From NCBI RefSeq assembly GCF_008327685.1, contig NZ_BDDE01000016.1:124001-188000 (forward strand): a stretch of 64,000 nucleotides of DNA, given 5' to 3'. Positions within the stretch are counted from its first letter, which is position 1. Each line of letters begins with the position of its first letter. A program made the translations under genes and the position numbers. A model generated the notes under the pieces. That model saw nothing but the letters and a program-made list of their open reading frames with translations, had not been told where the DNA came from and ran no database searches. Shown one piece after another: positions 1 through 8,824 of this stretch. The stretch is from Actinomadura sp. K4S16. Lineage in GTDB: Bacteria > Actinomycetota > Actinomycetes > Streptosporangiales > Streptosporangiaceae.

Positions 1-1401
1 GCCGCCCGCCTGGCCGCGGGATTCCACGGCCTGGGACTGCGGCGCGGCGACAGGGTGATCGTGCAGATGCCCAACACGCCGGAACTGATCGACACGCTGT
101 TCGCCCTGCTGGCGCTGGGCGCCGCCCCGGTGCTCGCACTGCCCCCGCACCGGCGCGACGAGATCGGGCACCTGGCCGCGCACACCGAAGCCGCCGCCTA
201 CGTCGTCCCCGCCGTCCACCAGGGCTTCGACCACCGCGCGCTGGCCCGGGAGATCCGCGGCCCGCGGCACGTGATCGTCGCCGGCGAGCCGGAGGAGTTC
301 ACCCCGCTGTCGGCGCTCTACGCCGAACCCGCCGAGCTCCCGCCGCCCGAGCCGGGGGACGTGGCCTTCTTCCTGCTGTCGGGCGGCACCACCGGACGCG
401 CCAAGCTGATCCCGCGCACCCACGACGACTACCTGTGCAACATCAGGCTCAGCGCTCGCAACGCCCGCCTCGGTCCGGACGACGTCTACCTGGCCGCGCT
501 GCCCATCGCGCACAACTACGCGCTCGGCTGCCCCGGCGTGCTGGGCACGCTGTACGCGGGCGGCAGCGTCGCGCTCTGCCCGACGCCGAGCCCGGAGGAC
601 GCGTTCCCCGTCATCGAGAGGGAGCGCGTCACCGTCACCGGCCTGGTGCCGTCCCTCGCCCTGCTGTGGGCGGACGCCGCCTCCTGGACCCGGCACCGGC
701 TCTCGAGCCTGCGCCTGGTGCAGCTCGGCGGCGCCGGCGTCAGCCCCGAGCTGGCCCGCGACGTCCGCGCGCGCCTCGGACCGGTGCAGCAGTCGTTCGG
801 CATGGCCGAGGGGCTGCTCAGCCAGAGCCCTCCGGACGACCCGCCGGAGCTGGTGACCACCGTCCAGGGCAAGCCGCTCTCGGAGTACGACGAGGTCCGC
901 GTCGTGGACGAGACCGGCGCCGAGGTGCCGGCGGGTGAGGCCGGGGAGCTGCTCGTCCGCGGGCCGTACACGATCCGGGGCTACTTCCGCGCCGAGGAGC
1001 ACAACAGCCGGGCGTTCACCCCCGACGGGTTCTTCCGCACCGGCGACCTGGCCCGCCGCACCGAGACGGGCCACCTGGTCATCTGCGGCCGGATCAAGGA
1101 CGTCATCAACCGCGGCGGCGACAAGGTGCCCGCCGACGAGGTCGAGGAGCACCTGCTGGCCCACCCGGACGTGCGGGCCGCCGCCGTCGTCCCGGTGCCC
1201 GACCCCTACCTCGGCGAGCGCACCTGCGCCTACATCGTCGCCCGCGACGAGCCGCCCACCTTGCAGACGGTCGCCGCGTTCATGCGCGAGCGCGGCGTGG
1301 CCGCCTACAAGATCCCGGATCGTGTGGTCGTCGTCCCGGGCCTGCCGCTCACACCGGTCGGCAAGGTCGACAAGGCCCGGCTCCAGGAAGCGTCGCCGTG
1401 A
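1..1401 (+). CDS. 2,3-dihydroxybenzoate-AMP ligase (aryl acid adenylase), 5' partial
   Basis: An adenylate-forming enzyme that activates an aryl acid with ATP for loading onto an aryl carrier protein. The reading frame is open from base 1 and the first codons (AARLAAGFHGLGL) are typical internal sequence of the family, so the start lies upstream of the window. Visible core motifs are LLSGGTTGRAKLIPRTH (A3), SFGMAEGLL, TGDLARR with GRIKDVINRGGDKVPADEVEEHL (A7-A8), and the A10 lysine in LPLTPVGKVDK. The segment ALPIAHNYALGCPG carries the HN(Y) pair; in DhbE this Asn is associated with 2,3-dihydroxybenzoate, while salicylate enzymes tend to have Cys there. Its stop overlaps the GTG of the next gene, a DAHP synthase, which would feed the chorismate branch that makes the aryl acid. 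This points to a catechol-siderophore or similar cluster extending leftward. The family is secure; the exact substrate is inferred. Confidence 0.85.
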   Translation, partial: AARLAAGFHGLGLRRGDRVIVQMPNTPELIDTLFALLALGAAPVLALPPHRRDEIGHLAAHTEAAAYVVPAVHQGFDHRALAREIRGPRHVIVAGEPEEFTPLSALYAEPAELPPPEPGDVAFFLLSGGTTGRAKLIPRTHDDYLCNIRLSARNARLGPDDVYLAALPIAHNYALGCPGVLGTLYAGGSVALCPTPSPEDAFPVIERERVTVTGLVPSLALLWADAASWTRHRLSSLRLVQLGGAGVSPELARDVRARLGPVQQSFGMAEGLLSQSPPDDPPELVTTVQGKPLSEYDEVRVVDETGAEVPAGEAGELLVRGPYTIRGYFRAEEHNSRAFTPDGFFRTGDLARRTETGHLVICGRIKDVINRGGDKVPADEVEEHLLAHPDVRAAAVVPVPDPYLGERTCAYIVARDEPPTLQTVAAFMRERGVAAYKIPDRVVVVPGLPLTPVGKVDKARLQEASP

Positions 1402-2540
1402 TCAGCAAGGTCGCGCAGCAACCCGACTGGGGCGACCGGGCGCTGCTCGACCATGTCACCGGCACCCTGCGCGACATGCCGCCGCTGGTCACGCGGGCGG
1501 AGTGCGTCCGGCTCAGCCAGGCCGTGGCCCGTGTCGCCAGTGGCGGCGGCTTCCTCTTGCAGGGCGGCGACTGCGCCGAGCGCTTCCGCGAGTCCGGTCC
1601 CGCCGAGGTGCGCGCCAAGCTCGCGCAGCTCTACGGCCTCGCCGAGGTGATCCGCTCGGCCACCGGGAGCCCGGCCGTCCCGCTGGGCCGCCTGGCCGGC
1701 CAGTACGGCAAGCCCCGCTCGTCCCCCTACGAGCGCATCGCCGACGGCACCCTCGTCCCGTCCTACCGGGGCGACGCCGTCAACAGCCCGGCCAGCGACT
1801 CGCGAGCCCGCCATCCCGATCCGACCCGGCTCCTGCGCGCCCGCGAGTGCGCGGAGCGGGTGCTGGGGGTGGTGCGCGACTCCTGGGCGGGGCGGCCGCC
1901 GCTGGAGCGGGCCTACGTCTCCCACGAGGCGCTGCTGCTCGACTACGAGCGCCCGCAGGTGCGCGGCGACTACGCCTCCTCGGCCCACTCCCTGTGGATC
2001 GGGGACCGCACCCGCCGGCCCGACGGCGAGCACGTCGCCTTCGCGTGCTCTGTCGTGAACACCGTCGGCGTCAAGATCGGCCCCGTGATCAGCCCCGCGC
2101 AGGCCGTGCGGCTCACCCGCCTGCTCAACCCCGACGGCGAGGACGGCCGGCTGGTATTCATCGTCCGCCTCGGCAGCACGCGCGTGCGCGGCCTCCTGCC
2201 CGAGCTGGTGGAGGAGGTGAGCAGGCGGGGCAGGCCGGTCGTGTGGCTGTGCGACCCCATGCACGGCAACACGATGCGCATCGGCGCGGGCCCGAAGACC
2301 CGGCTCATGGAGGCGATCCTGGACGAGATCGTGGCGTTCGTCCGCGTCATGCGGGCCCGCCGGAGGCATCCGGCGGGACTGCATCTCGAGATGACCCCCG
2401 AGGACGTCACCGAGTGCACCACCACGCCGAAGCCGTTCCGGGCGCCGCCCGCACTGCCGCACTACCGTACGGCCTGTGACCCCCGTCTGAACGCCGCCCA
2501 GGCCGCCGAGGTCGTCGAGCGCTTCGCCGCCCTGCTGTGA
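1398..2540 (+). CDS. Class II 3-deoxy-7-phosphoheptulonate (DAHP) synthase
   Basis: Condenses phosphoenolpyruvate with erythrose 4-phosphate, the first step of the shikimate pathway. The 380-residue protein shows class II motifs in order: LLQGGDCAERF near residue 55 (metal-binding Cys), KPRSSPYERIADGTLVPSYRGD, SHEALLLDYE, WLCDPMHGNT and LHLEMTPEDVTEC. It is shorter than the roughly 460-residue housekeeping class II enzymes, as is common for copies dedicated to secondary metabolism (phenazine or dihydroxybenzoate pathways). The GTG start overlaps the stop of the aryl-AMP ligase by 4 nt, so the two are translationally coupled and the enzyme probably supplies extra chorismate for that pathway. 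Escape from aromatic amino acid feedback is likely in such a role but cannot be read from the sequence. Confidence 0.9.
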   Translation: MISKVAQQPDWGDRALLDHVTGTLRDMPPLVTRAECVRLSQAVARVASGGGFLLQGGDCAERFRESGPAEVRAKLAQLYGLAEVIRSATGSPAVPLGRLAGQYGKPRSSPYERIADGTLVPSYRGDAVNSPASDSRARHPDPTRLLRARECAERVLGVVRDSWAGRPPLERAYVSHEALLLDYERPQVRGDYASSAHSLWIGDRTRRPDGEHVAFACSVVNTVGVKIGPVISPAQAVRLTRLLNPDGEDGRLVFIVRLGSTRVRGLLPELVEEVSRRGRPVVWLCDPMHGNTMRIGAGPKTRLMEAILDEIVAFVRVMRARRRHPAGLHLEMTPEDVTECTTTPKPFRAPPALPHYRTACDPRLNAAQAAEVVERFAALL

Positions 2541-2554
2541 GGAAGGAGGAATTG

Positions 2555-3184
2555 ATGGCCTTCGACGGCATCCCCCGCAAGGCCTTCGACTTCTACAAGG
2601 AGCTGGAGGCCGACAACACCCGCGAGCACTGGCACGCGCACAAGGCCGACTACGACAGCGCCGTGCGCGGACCGATGCAGGCGCTGCTGGAGGAGCTGGA
2701 AGAGGAGTTCGGGGCGGGCAAGCTGTTCAGGCCGCAGCGCGACACCCGGTTCAGCAAGGACAAGTCGCCGTACAAGACGAGCCAGAGCGCCACCGTGGGC
2801 GGCCAGGGCCCAGCGGGCTACTACCTGGAACTCGGTGCCGACGGCCTGTTCGTGGGCGCGGGTTTCCACGCCTTCTCCTCCGAGGGCGTCGCCGCCTACC
2901 GGGCGGCCGTCGACGACGACAAGTCGGGCCCCGAGGCGCAGAAGATCGTGGACCGGCTGCTCGACCAGGGGTTCTCCCTGGTCGGCGAACGGGTCAAGAC
3001 CCAGCCCCGCGGCTACAAGGCCGACCACCCGCGCATCGAGCTGATCCGCTACAAGAACCTGGGCGCCGAGAAGCGCATTCCGAAGACCAAGGCGACCGGA
3101 GCGCAGGCCCTGCCCGCGGTCCGCGACGCTTGGCGCGACCTCCGTCCTCTGGTGGAATGGCTCTCCGCGCATACCGCGTCCTGA
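2555..3184 (+). CDS. DUF2461 family protein
   Basis: A 209-residue soluble protein of the DUF2461 (TIGR02453) family, of unknown function. The signature FDFYKELEADNTREHW sits near the N-terminus, followed by the conserved RPQRDTRFSKDKSPYKTSQSA block and a C-terminal LRPLVEWL helix. The ATG at 2555 is preferred over the GTG at 2537 because GGAAGGAGG at 2541-2549 is well spaced from it and the family begins at this point. It lies 14 nt after the DAHP synthase and may be cotranscribed, although DUF2461 proteins are widespread and not tied to siderophores. Confidence 0.85.
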   Translation: MAFDGIPRKAFDFYKELEADNTREHWHAHKADYDSAVRGPMQALLEELEEEFGAGKLFRPQRDTRFSKDKSPYKTSQSATVGGQGPAGYYLELGADGLFVGAGFHAFSSEGVAAYRAAVDDDKSGPEAQKIVDRLLDQGFSLVGERVKTQPRGYKADHPRIELIRYKNLGAEKRIPKTKATGAQALPAVRDAWRDLRPLVEWLSAHTAS

Positions 3185-3242
3185 GGCCCCTGGATCGAGG
3201 GGGCGGCCCTCCCGGCGCGGGTGCCCTCTTCACGGGACGTGG

Positions 3243-4073
3243 TCATCTGGTCGGCCGGTGACGTGCGATGACGCCGGCGGCCAGCTCGGCACCCTGGAAC
3301 GCGCCGGAGCGGACCCGGCCGGCCAGCGTGCCGGCGACGATCCGGTCGGCCAGCGCGGGCAGATGGCGGGCCAGGAAGAACTCGACGGCTCCCCGCCGGG
3401 TGGTCGGCAGGTCGCGGCGCGGGCGCCCGCGCAGGGCGGCGCGGAGCACGGTGCGGACGACGCCCTCCAGGGGCTCGTACCGGCTCATGCCCTCCAGCGA
3501 GAGTCCGGCGGCGGCCGTCGAGTCGTGGATGGGGCTCCGCACGGCGGACGGGTACACGCAGGTGACGTCGACATGTGTGCCGATCTCCAGGCGGAGCGCG
3601 TCCGCGTACGCCACCAGCGCCCGCTTGGACGCGCCGTACGCGGCCGCCAGCGGCAGCTGCATGATGGCCATCCGCGAAGAGACCATGACGACCCGGCCGC
3701 GGGAGGCGACGAGGGCGTCCACGCATGCGGCGGTCACCCGCCAGGTGCCGAGCAGGTTGACGTCGAGCTGGCGGCGGACCTCCGCGCCCGGGGGCAGCTC
3801 GGCGGGGGCGGGCCCGCCGATCCCGGCGTTGTTGATCAGCAGGTCGAGGCCGCCGAGCCGGTCGATCGCCTCGGCCACCGCGGCCGGGACGGCGTCGTCG
3901 TCGGTGATGTCGCAGGCCAGGACCGTGACCGGGTCGTCCTCGCGGGGCTCCAGGTCCAGGCCGACGACGCGGGCGCCGAGTTCGCTCAGCCGGGCGCAGA
4001 TCGCCCGGCCGAACGTCCCGGACGCGCCGGTGACGAGGACGCGCATGCCGAGGGGATCGCGGCGGGTGCTCAT
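3243..4073 (-). CDS. Short-chain dehydrogenase/reductase
   Basis: An NAD(P)-dependent oxidoreductase of 276 residues. The nucleotide-binding motif is TGASGTFG (residues 15-22), followed by NNAG (81-84), a catalytic Ser at 132/133 and YGASK with Tyr146 and Lys150. TGxxGxxG spacing is less usual than TGxxxGxG but occurs in SDRs. The ATG overlaps the stop of the upstream flavin monooxygenase (ATGA), so the two enzymes are coupled and probably act on the same substrate, for example alcohol oxidation to a ketone before monooxygenation. Substrate unknown. Confidence 0.88.
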   Translation of the reverse strand: MSTRRDPLGMRVLVTGASGTFGRAICARLSELGARVVGLDLEPREDDPVTVLACDITDDDAVPAAVAEAIDRLGGLDLLINNAGIGGPAPAELPPGAEVRRQLDVNLLGTWRVTAACVDALVASRGRVVMVSSRMAIMQLPLAAAYGASKRALVAYADALRLEIGTHVDVTCVYPSAVRSPIHDSTAAAGLSLEGMSRYEPLEGVVRTVLRAALRGRPRRDLPTTRRGAVEFFLARHLPALADRIVAGTLAGRVRSGAFQGAELAAGVIARHRPTR

Positions 4074-5410
4074 ACGAGGGTCTCCTTGGGAGTGAACGGG
4101 CGCGCGCCGCGGGCGAGGCGGGCGCGGCCGGCCGCGATCTCGCGGGGCAGGTCGGCGACGTACTGGTCGAAGTCGATGCGCATGTGGGGCCGGGCGTTCT
4201 CGCCCCAGCGATTGACGGCGGCGCGCAGGGCGCGGGCGACGGCGCGTTGCTGCTCGTGAGCCGGAGGCAGGGCATAGGAACCTGACAGGTACGCGGCGGC
4301 CAGTCTGGCCTGGGCCTCCACCACGGGAAGCGCCGCGCCCGTGGACTGCATCAGGCCGACGAACGCCAGGCTGGGGTCGGCCAGATGGAAGACCCGCTTG
4401 TAGAGCGGCAGCCCTTCCGGGGCGGGCCCCAGCCAGCGCGGGGACAGGAACGGGATGCTCACCCGGTAGCCGGTGGCCCACACGATCAGGTCGACGGGGT
4501 CGGCGGTCCCGTCGGTGAAGACGACCCGGTCTCCGTCGAGGCGGTCGATCCCGGGGCGCGCGGCCACCTCGCCGTGGGTGAGGCGGTGCAGGATCGTGTC
4601 GCTGATCGTGGGGTGGTTCTGGAACAGGCCGCCGGCGGGAGCCGGAAGGCCGTAGCTCTGCGGGGTGCCCACGGCCAGCCGCAGCATGGTCTCGGCGACG
4701 CGCTGGCGCAGTCGCCACGGCAGGGGGGCGAGGGCGCCGCCGGTCGCGTCCGACGGGCGGCCGAACAGGTACTTCGGGACGATGTGGACGCCTCGCCGGG
4801 CCGAGAGCAGCACCGGGCCTCGGGCCGTGTACGAGGCGTCCACGGCGATGTCCATGGCGGAGTTGCCCATCCCGACGACGAGCACCCGCTTGCCTTGGAA
4901 GACGTCGGCGGTGCGGTAGCCGTGGGCGTGCATCTGGACGCCGTCGAACGTCCCGGGATACATCGGCTCCGGGAAGCGCGGATCCCAGTTGTGGCCGTTG
5001 GCGACGACCACGGCGTCGTACCGTTCCACGTCCCCGGATTCGGTCGTGACCGTCCACGCTTCGCCGCGGTCGACACGGGTCACGGTGCTGCGGAAGCGGA
5101 TGTGCTGCGTGAGCCCGAACCTTCCGGCATAGTCGGCCAGGTAGCCGGCGATGTGGTCGGCCGACGGGTAGTCGGGCCATGCCGCGGGCATCGGGAAGTC
5201 GGCGAACTCCGTGCGGCCCTTGCTCGTGTTCAGGTGCAGCGAAGCGTAAGCCGGGGAGAGCCCGCTGCTGTTGTCCCTGGCCCACAGCCCGCCGGGCCGG
5301 TCGCCCTTCTCGTACGCCACGGCCTCGCAGCCGGCGTCGAGGAGGGCCTTCAGGGTGGCGAGGCCTGCTGCTCCTGCGCCGATCACGGCGACGCGGCGGG
5401 GCGGGGCCAT
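4070..5410 (-). CDS. Flavin-containing monooxygenase (class B, FMO/BVMO type)
   Basis: A single-component FAD- and NADPH-dependent monooxygenase of 446 residues. Features in order: FAD-binding GAGAAG (residues 11-16); the FMO signature FxGxxxHxxxY matched exactly by Phe155, Gly157, His161 and Tyr165; a second Rossmann motif VVGMGNSAMD (178-187); and the C-terminal WATGY. I chose the ATG at 5410 because AGGAGGAA precedes it at good spacing and GxGxxG falls at the usual distance; longer in-frame starts add a non-homologous, Arg/Trp-rich extension. It is first in an operon with the SDR and is transcribed divergently from a PucR-type regulator, which probably controls it. It could act as an N- or S-oxygenase or a Baeyer-Villiger enzyme; the sequence does not decide. 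Confidence 0.9.
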   Translation of the reverse strand: MAPPRRVAVIGAGAAGLATLKALLDAGCEAVAYEKGDRPGGLWARDNSSGLSPAYASLHLNTSKGRTEFADFPMPAAWPDYPSADHIAGYLADYAGRFGLTQHIRFRSTVTRVDRGEAWTVTTESGDVERYDAVVVANGHNWDPRFPEPMYPGTFDGVQMHAHGYRTADVFQGKRVLVVGMGNSAMDIAVDASYTARGPVLLSARRGVHIVPKYLFGRPSDATGGALAPLPWRLRQRVAETMLRLAVGTPQSYGLPAPAGGLFQNHPTISDTILHRLTHGEVAARPGIDRLDGDRVVFTDGTADPVDLIVWATGYRVSIPFLSPRWLGPAPEGLPLYKRVFHLADPSLAFVGLMQSTGAALPVVEAQARLAAAYLSGSYALPPAHEQQRAVARALRAAVNRWGENARPHMRIDFDQYVADLPREIAAGRARLARGARPFTPKETLV

Positions 5411-5532
5411 GGCGTTCCTCCTCGGGACGTTGTGGCGCTCACCAAACCGTAGGGTCTGCTCCACCGGCCTGGACATGGGCCACGGCACGCCGTTCCGGGC
5501 CGAGGTTGTGGGCCGCCACATGGCAAGGCAGC

Positions 5533-6669
5533 ATGAGCGCCATGGACGCACCCGACGGCTGGTCGGCGGTGATCGACCTCATCGAGCGGGTCGTGGGCGA
5601 GGAGGACCTGCTGCCGTCGGTGATCGCCGGCGTTCGCACGACGGTGCGGGAGGTCGCGGCGCTGCCCCCGTCCGACATCGCCGGGCACACCCGCGCTCTC
5701 CTGGCCGCGGCGACCCGGGCGCTGGCGGCCCGGCGCGGCCCCACCGAGGCCGAGTTGTCCTTCGTGGAGGAGCTCGGCGTCACCCGCGCCCGGCAGGGCA
5801 TACCGATCGAGGCGGTGCTCGCCGCCGTCCACGTCGCCGAACGCGCGATCTGGGCCCGGGCCCGGGAGATCGCCCGCGCCGAGGGGGTCGCCCCCGACCG
5901 GCTGCTGGACGCGCGGGAGCTGTACGACGACTGGGCCGAGGCCGTCCGGTCCCGGCTGATCACCTCCCACCGGACCACGCGGGCGGGCGCGGACCCGCGG
6001 CCGGGCGACCGGGACGCGGCGATCCTGCGGCGCCTGCTCCAGGGCGGCTCGGCGGCCGCTCTGGCCGTCGCCGAAGCGGGCCTGCCGGCCACCGGCGGGC
6101 TGTGGGTGCTCGTCGCCCGGCGCGACGACGCCGCCGTGGCGGAACGGGCCCTGCGGGAGCATCCGCCGGTCCTGTGCGCGGTGGTGAACGACCTGCTCGT
6201 CGGGGTGCTGCCCCGAACCCCTCCCCGCGCGCTGGCGGCCGCCGGGCTCGCGGCCGGGCTCGCCGGTCCCGCCGAGCCGGAGGAACTTGCGCCGGTGCGG
6301 CGCCTGGCCGTCGCCGCCCTGGCCGCCGCCGAGTCCGCCGGGCGGAGGGGAGTGGTCCACATCGCCGACGTGGCCGTGCTGGCCGCGCTCACGGAACGGG
6401 CGGACCTCGCCGCGGTGCTGCTCGACCACCACCTGCCCGCCTGGGCGGCGCTCGGGCCCAATGCCGAGCCGGTGGCGCATGCCGTCCTGGCCTGGCTGGA
6501 AAGCGACCGGGACGTCACCGCCGCGGCCGCGAGGCTGTTCGTGCACCCGAACACGGTGCGCAACCGGATCCAGCGCTTCGCCGAGGTGACCGGCGTCGAC
6601 CCGTTCAGTACCTTCGGCGCCATGAACGCCTGGTGGCTCTGCCGCACCCGGCTCACCGACTCGACCTGA
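5533..6669 (+). CDS. PucR/CdaR-family transcriptional regulator
   Basis: A 378-residue DNA-binding regulator. The N-terminal half is all-helical and resembles the RsbRD-like sensor domain often found in these proteins (HTRALLAAATRALA...GIPIEAVLAAVHVAE). The C-terminal PucR HTH is clear: LESDRDVTAAAARLFVHPNTVRNRIQRF near residues 320-350. The ATG at 5533 follows an AAGG and is used in preference to far upstream in-frame starts that would run across the divergent FMO promoter; the second ATG at 5542 is also possible. The 122-bp gap to the divergent FMO suggests local control of the FMO/SDR operon, an inference from layout. Confidence 0.85.
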   Translation: MSAMDAPDGWSAVIDLIERVVGEEDLLPSVIAGVRTTVREVAALPPSDIAGHTRALLAAATRALAARRGPTEAELSFVEELGVTRARQGIPIEAVLAAVHVAERAIWARAREIARAEGVAPDRLLDARELYDDWAEAVRSRLITSHRTTRAGADPRPGDRDAAILRRLLQGGSAAALAVAEAGLPATGGLWVLVARRDDAAVAERALREHPPVLCAVVNDLLVGVLPRTPPRALAAAGLAAGLAGPAEPEELAPVRRLAVAALAAAESAGRRGVVHIADVAVLAALTERADLAAVLLDHHLPAWAALGPNAEPVAHAVLAWLESDRDVTAAAARLFVHPNTVRNRIQRFAEVTGVDPFSTFGAMNAWWLCRTRLTDST

Positions 6670-6784
6670 CGCTCCCGGCGTCGCCCCAGGTCATTCGGCC
6701 GTTCGGGGTCGGGACCTCCGCCTCTATGCGGGCGCTCGAGCCGACCCGACGATGGAGGTGGGAACGGCGCGAGAGGGGGCCGTC

Positions 6785-7057
6785 GTGAGAACGAAGCAGT
6801 GGAGCTTAGGGATCTACATCAGCGAGGACGACCGGGAGACGCGCGCGCATGCGGTGCTGTTCAGCGGCGGCGACGAGCACACGGCCGGGGACGGCCGGGC
6901 ACGCCGCAACCCGGTCGATCCCGAGGTGGCGGAGATCGGCGACGAACTCGCCGTGGCGCGGGCCCTGGCGGACCTGGCCGGCCGGCTGCACGGCACCGCC
7001 GACGAGGACATCGCCCGACTCACGGAAGGGAGAGCCGAGCCGCCGAAGGCCTGGTGA
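6785..7057 (+). CDS. DUF1876 family protein
   Basis: A small 90-residue protein with the DUF1876 pattern: an N-terminal WSLGIYISEDDRETRAHAVL strand pair (E/D-x-T-x-A), then NPVDPEVAEIGDELAVARALADLAGRL. Function is unknown; these proteins are common in actinobacteria, frequently near stress or signalling genes. GTG at 6785 is chosen over the ATG at 6752 because the purine-rich GAGAGGGGG precedes it and the family begins at the KQW segment. It lies 71 nt upstream of a PP2C phosphatase and may be cotranscribed with it. Confidence 0.75.
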   Translation: MRTKQWSLGIYISEDDRETRAHAVLFSGGDEHTAGDGRARRNPVDPEVAEIGDELAVARALADLAGRLHGTADEDIARLTEGRAEPPKAW

Positions 7058-7128
7058 CCGCTTCCGGCCGGGAGGACGGCCCGGGCGTTCGAGATCAGGA
7101 AGGAGAGCCCACTGGAGGCTGTGGTGCG

Positions 7129-8799
7129 ATGCGACCGACTCAGCGTGAAGGCGGCCCGCGGGACGTGATCGACCCGGTGCTGCAATCCGCTCCCTACGCG
7201 GTCCTGACCCTCGACCCGTCGGGGGCCGTCGTCCAGCTCAACGACGCCGCGCGTCTGCTGCTGGGCGTACCGGCGGGGGCAGCGCCCGCCGACGTCGTTC
7301 CGGGATGGCTGCGCGACGCCCAGCGGTCACTCGACGGCCCTTCCCTGGCCGCACGAGCCGAACTCGCGGGGTCGGGAGCCGGCCGGCCGGGCCCGGACGC
7401 GGTCGCCTGCGGACCGATCGGCGACCGCGTGTTCGACGCCCATCCCGTGCCGGTGGACGGGGCGTGGGGGAGCCCGACGGCCTGGTGGCTCGTCGATGTC
7501 ACCGAGCAGACGCGGCTGGCCAGGGAACTGGCGGTCGAGCGGGGACGGCAGGCCTTCCTCGCCGAGGCGTCCAGCAAGCTGCTGGCATCGCTCAACCCGG
7601 ACCGGTGCATGGAGGTGACCGTGCGGCTCGCCGCCCGGCACCTGGCCGATGCGGCCGTGGTGATCGTCCCGCGCTCCGGGAGGCCGGGCCACCCCGTCGC
7701 CCGCTGCGGGCCCGACGGGCGGGTCGAGCGGGAGGAACTGGCGATCGACCCGGCGGAGGTCGTGGGTCTGGCCGACGCGATGCGGGCCTTTCCGCCGGTG
7801 CCTCCGCGTTGGATCGATCCCCGCACCGCTCCCGACTGGATCGCGCGCCCGGAGCTGGGGGAGCCCCGCGCGATGGTGGTGATCGCGCTTCCGGGCCACG
7901 GGGTCGCGGCCGGGGCGCTGATACTGATGCGCCGGTTCGCCCCCGAGGGGTTCTCGGAGGGGGAGGAGCGGACCACCCGCCTGTTCGCGAGCCGTGCCGG
8001 CGCGGCACTGTCGGCCGCCCGGCTCTACGCGGAGCAGGCGTCCATCACCGCCACGCTGATGCGCGACCTGCTGCCGCCGCGCACCCAGGAACTGGAGGGC
8101 GTGGAGCTGGCGGCGCGCTACCGGCCCTCCGGCGACGAGGACCTGGTCGGCGGCGACTTCTACGACGTGTACCCCGCCGACGCCTCCGACCCGGATGCCG
8201 AGTCGCTCGTGGTGGTGGGGGACGTGTGCGGCAAGGGCCTGGAGGCCGCGGTGCTCACCGGCAAGATCCGCAACACGCTGCGGGCCCTGCTGCCGATGGC
8301 GGCCGACCACCGGCGCGTGCTGGAGCTGCTCAACGGGACGCTGCTGCAGACCGACTCGACGAGGTTCGTCACGCTCGTGCTCGCCTCGGCCCGCAGGCAG
8401 GGCGAGCAGGTCCGGCTGCGGCTGACCAGCGCCGGTCACCCCACCCCGCTGATCGTCCGGACCGACGGGACGGTCGAACCGGCCCGGACCGGAGGCTCTC
8501 TGATCGGCGTCCTGGAGGACATCGACTCGACGACCGCGGAGGTGACGCTCGAACCCGGAGACTCCTGCCTGCTGTACACCGACGGGATCACCGAGGCCGT
8601 CGGCGGGCCGCTGGGCGAGGAGATGTTCGGCGAGGAGCGGCTGCGCGCCGAACTGCCCCCGTGCGGCGGCATGCCCCCGGAGGCACTGGTGGAGCGGGTG
8701 CACATGCTCGCCGCCGAATGGGTCGGACCCGGCCGGCACGACGACATGGCAGTGATCGCCATAACCGCCCCCCGCCCCGCCCGCCCCGCCACCACCTGA
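7129..8799 (+). CDS. PAS-GAF-PP2C (SpoIIE-type) serine phosphatase
   Basis: A 556-residue soluble signalling phosphatase, probably acting on an anti-sigma-factor antagonist. An N-terminal PAS domain (about 15-115, starting at VLQSAPYAVLTLDPSG) is followed by a GAF domain (about 145-305) and a PP2C/SpoIIE catalytic domain (about 330-550). Metal-binding and core motifs are VGGDFYDVY, GDVCGKGLEAAVLTGKIRNTLRAL, LTSAGHPTPL, LYTDGITEA and HDDMAVIAI, so it looks active. The ATG at 7129 has GGAGG 10 nt upstream; in-frame upstream codons overlap the DUF1876 gene and add nothing conserved. No anti-sigma factor or antagonist gene is adjacent, so its target is unknown. Confidence 0.9.
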   Translation: MRPTQREGGPRDVIDPVLQSAPYAVLTLDPSGAVVQLNDAARLLLGVPAGAAPADVVPGWLRDAQRSLDGPSLAARAELAGSGAGRPGPDAVACGPIGDRVFDAHPVPVDGAWGSPTAWWLVDVTEQTRLARELAVERGRQAFLAEASSKLLASLNPDRCMEVTVRLAARHLADAAVVIVPRSGRPGHPVARCGPDGRVEREELAIDPAEVVGLADAMRAFPPVPPRWIDPRTAPDWIARPELGEPRAMVVIALPGHGVAAGALILMRRFAPEGFSEGEERTTRLFASRAGAALSAARLYAEQASITATLMRDLLPPRTQELEGVELAARYRPSGDEDLVGGDFYDVYPADASDPDAESLVVVGDVCGKGLEAAVLTGKIRNTLRALLPMAADHRRVLELLNGTLLQTDSTRFVTLVLASARRQGEQVRLRLTSAGHPTPLIVRTDGTVEPARTGGSLIGVLEDIDSTTAEVTLEPGDSCLLYTDGITEAVGGPLGEEMFGEERLRAELPPCGGMPPEALVERVHMLAAEWVGPGRHDDMAVIAITAPRPARPATT

Positions 8800-8824
8800 A
8801 CGAGCGCTGCGGATCGCTTGCCGG

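Noticed and set aside
3185-3242. Terminator between the DUF2461 and SDR genes
   Set aside because: Only short imperfect GC pairings are present, not distinguishable from chance in this base composition.
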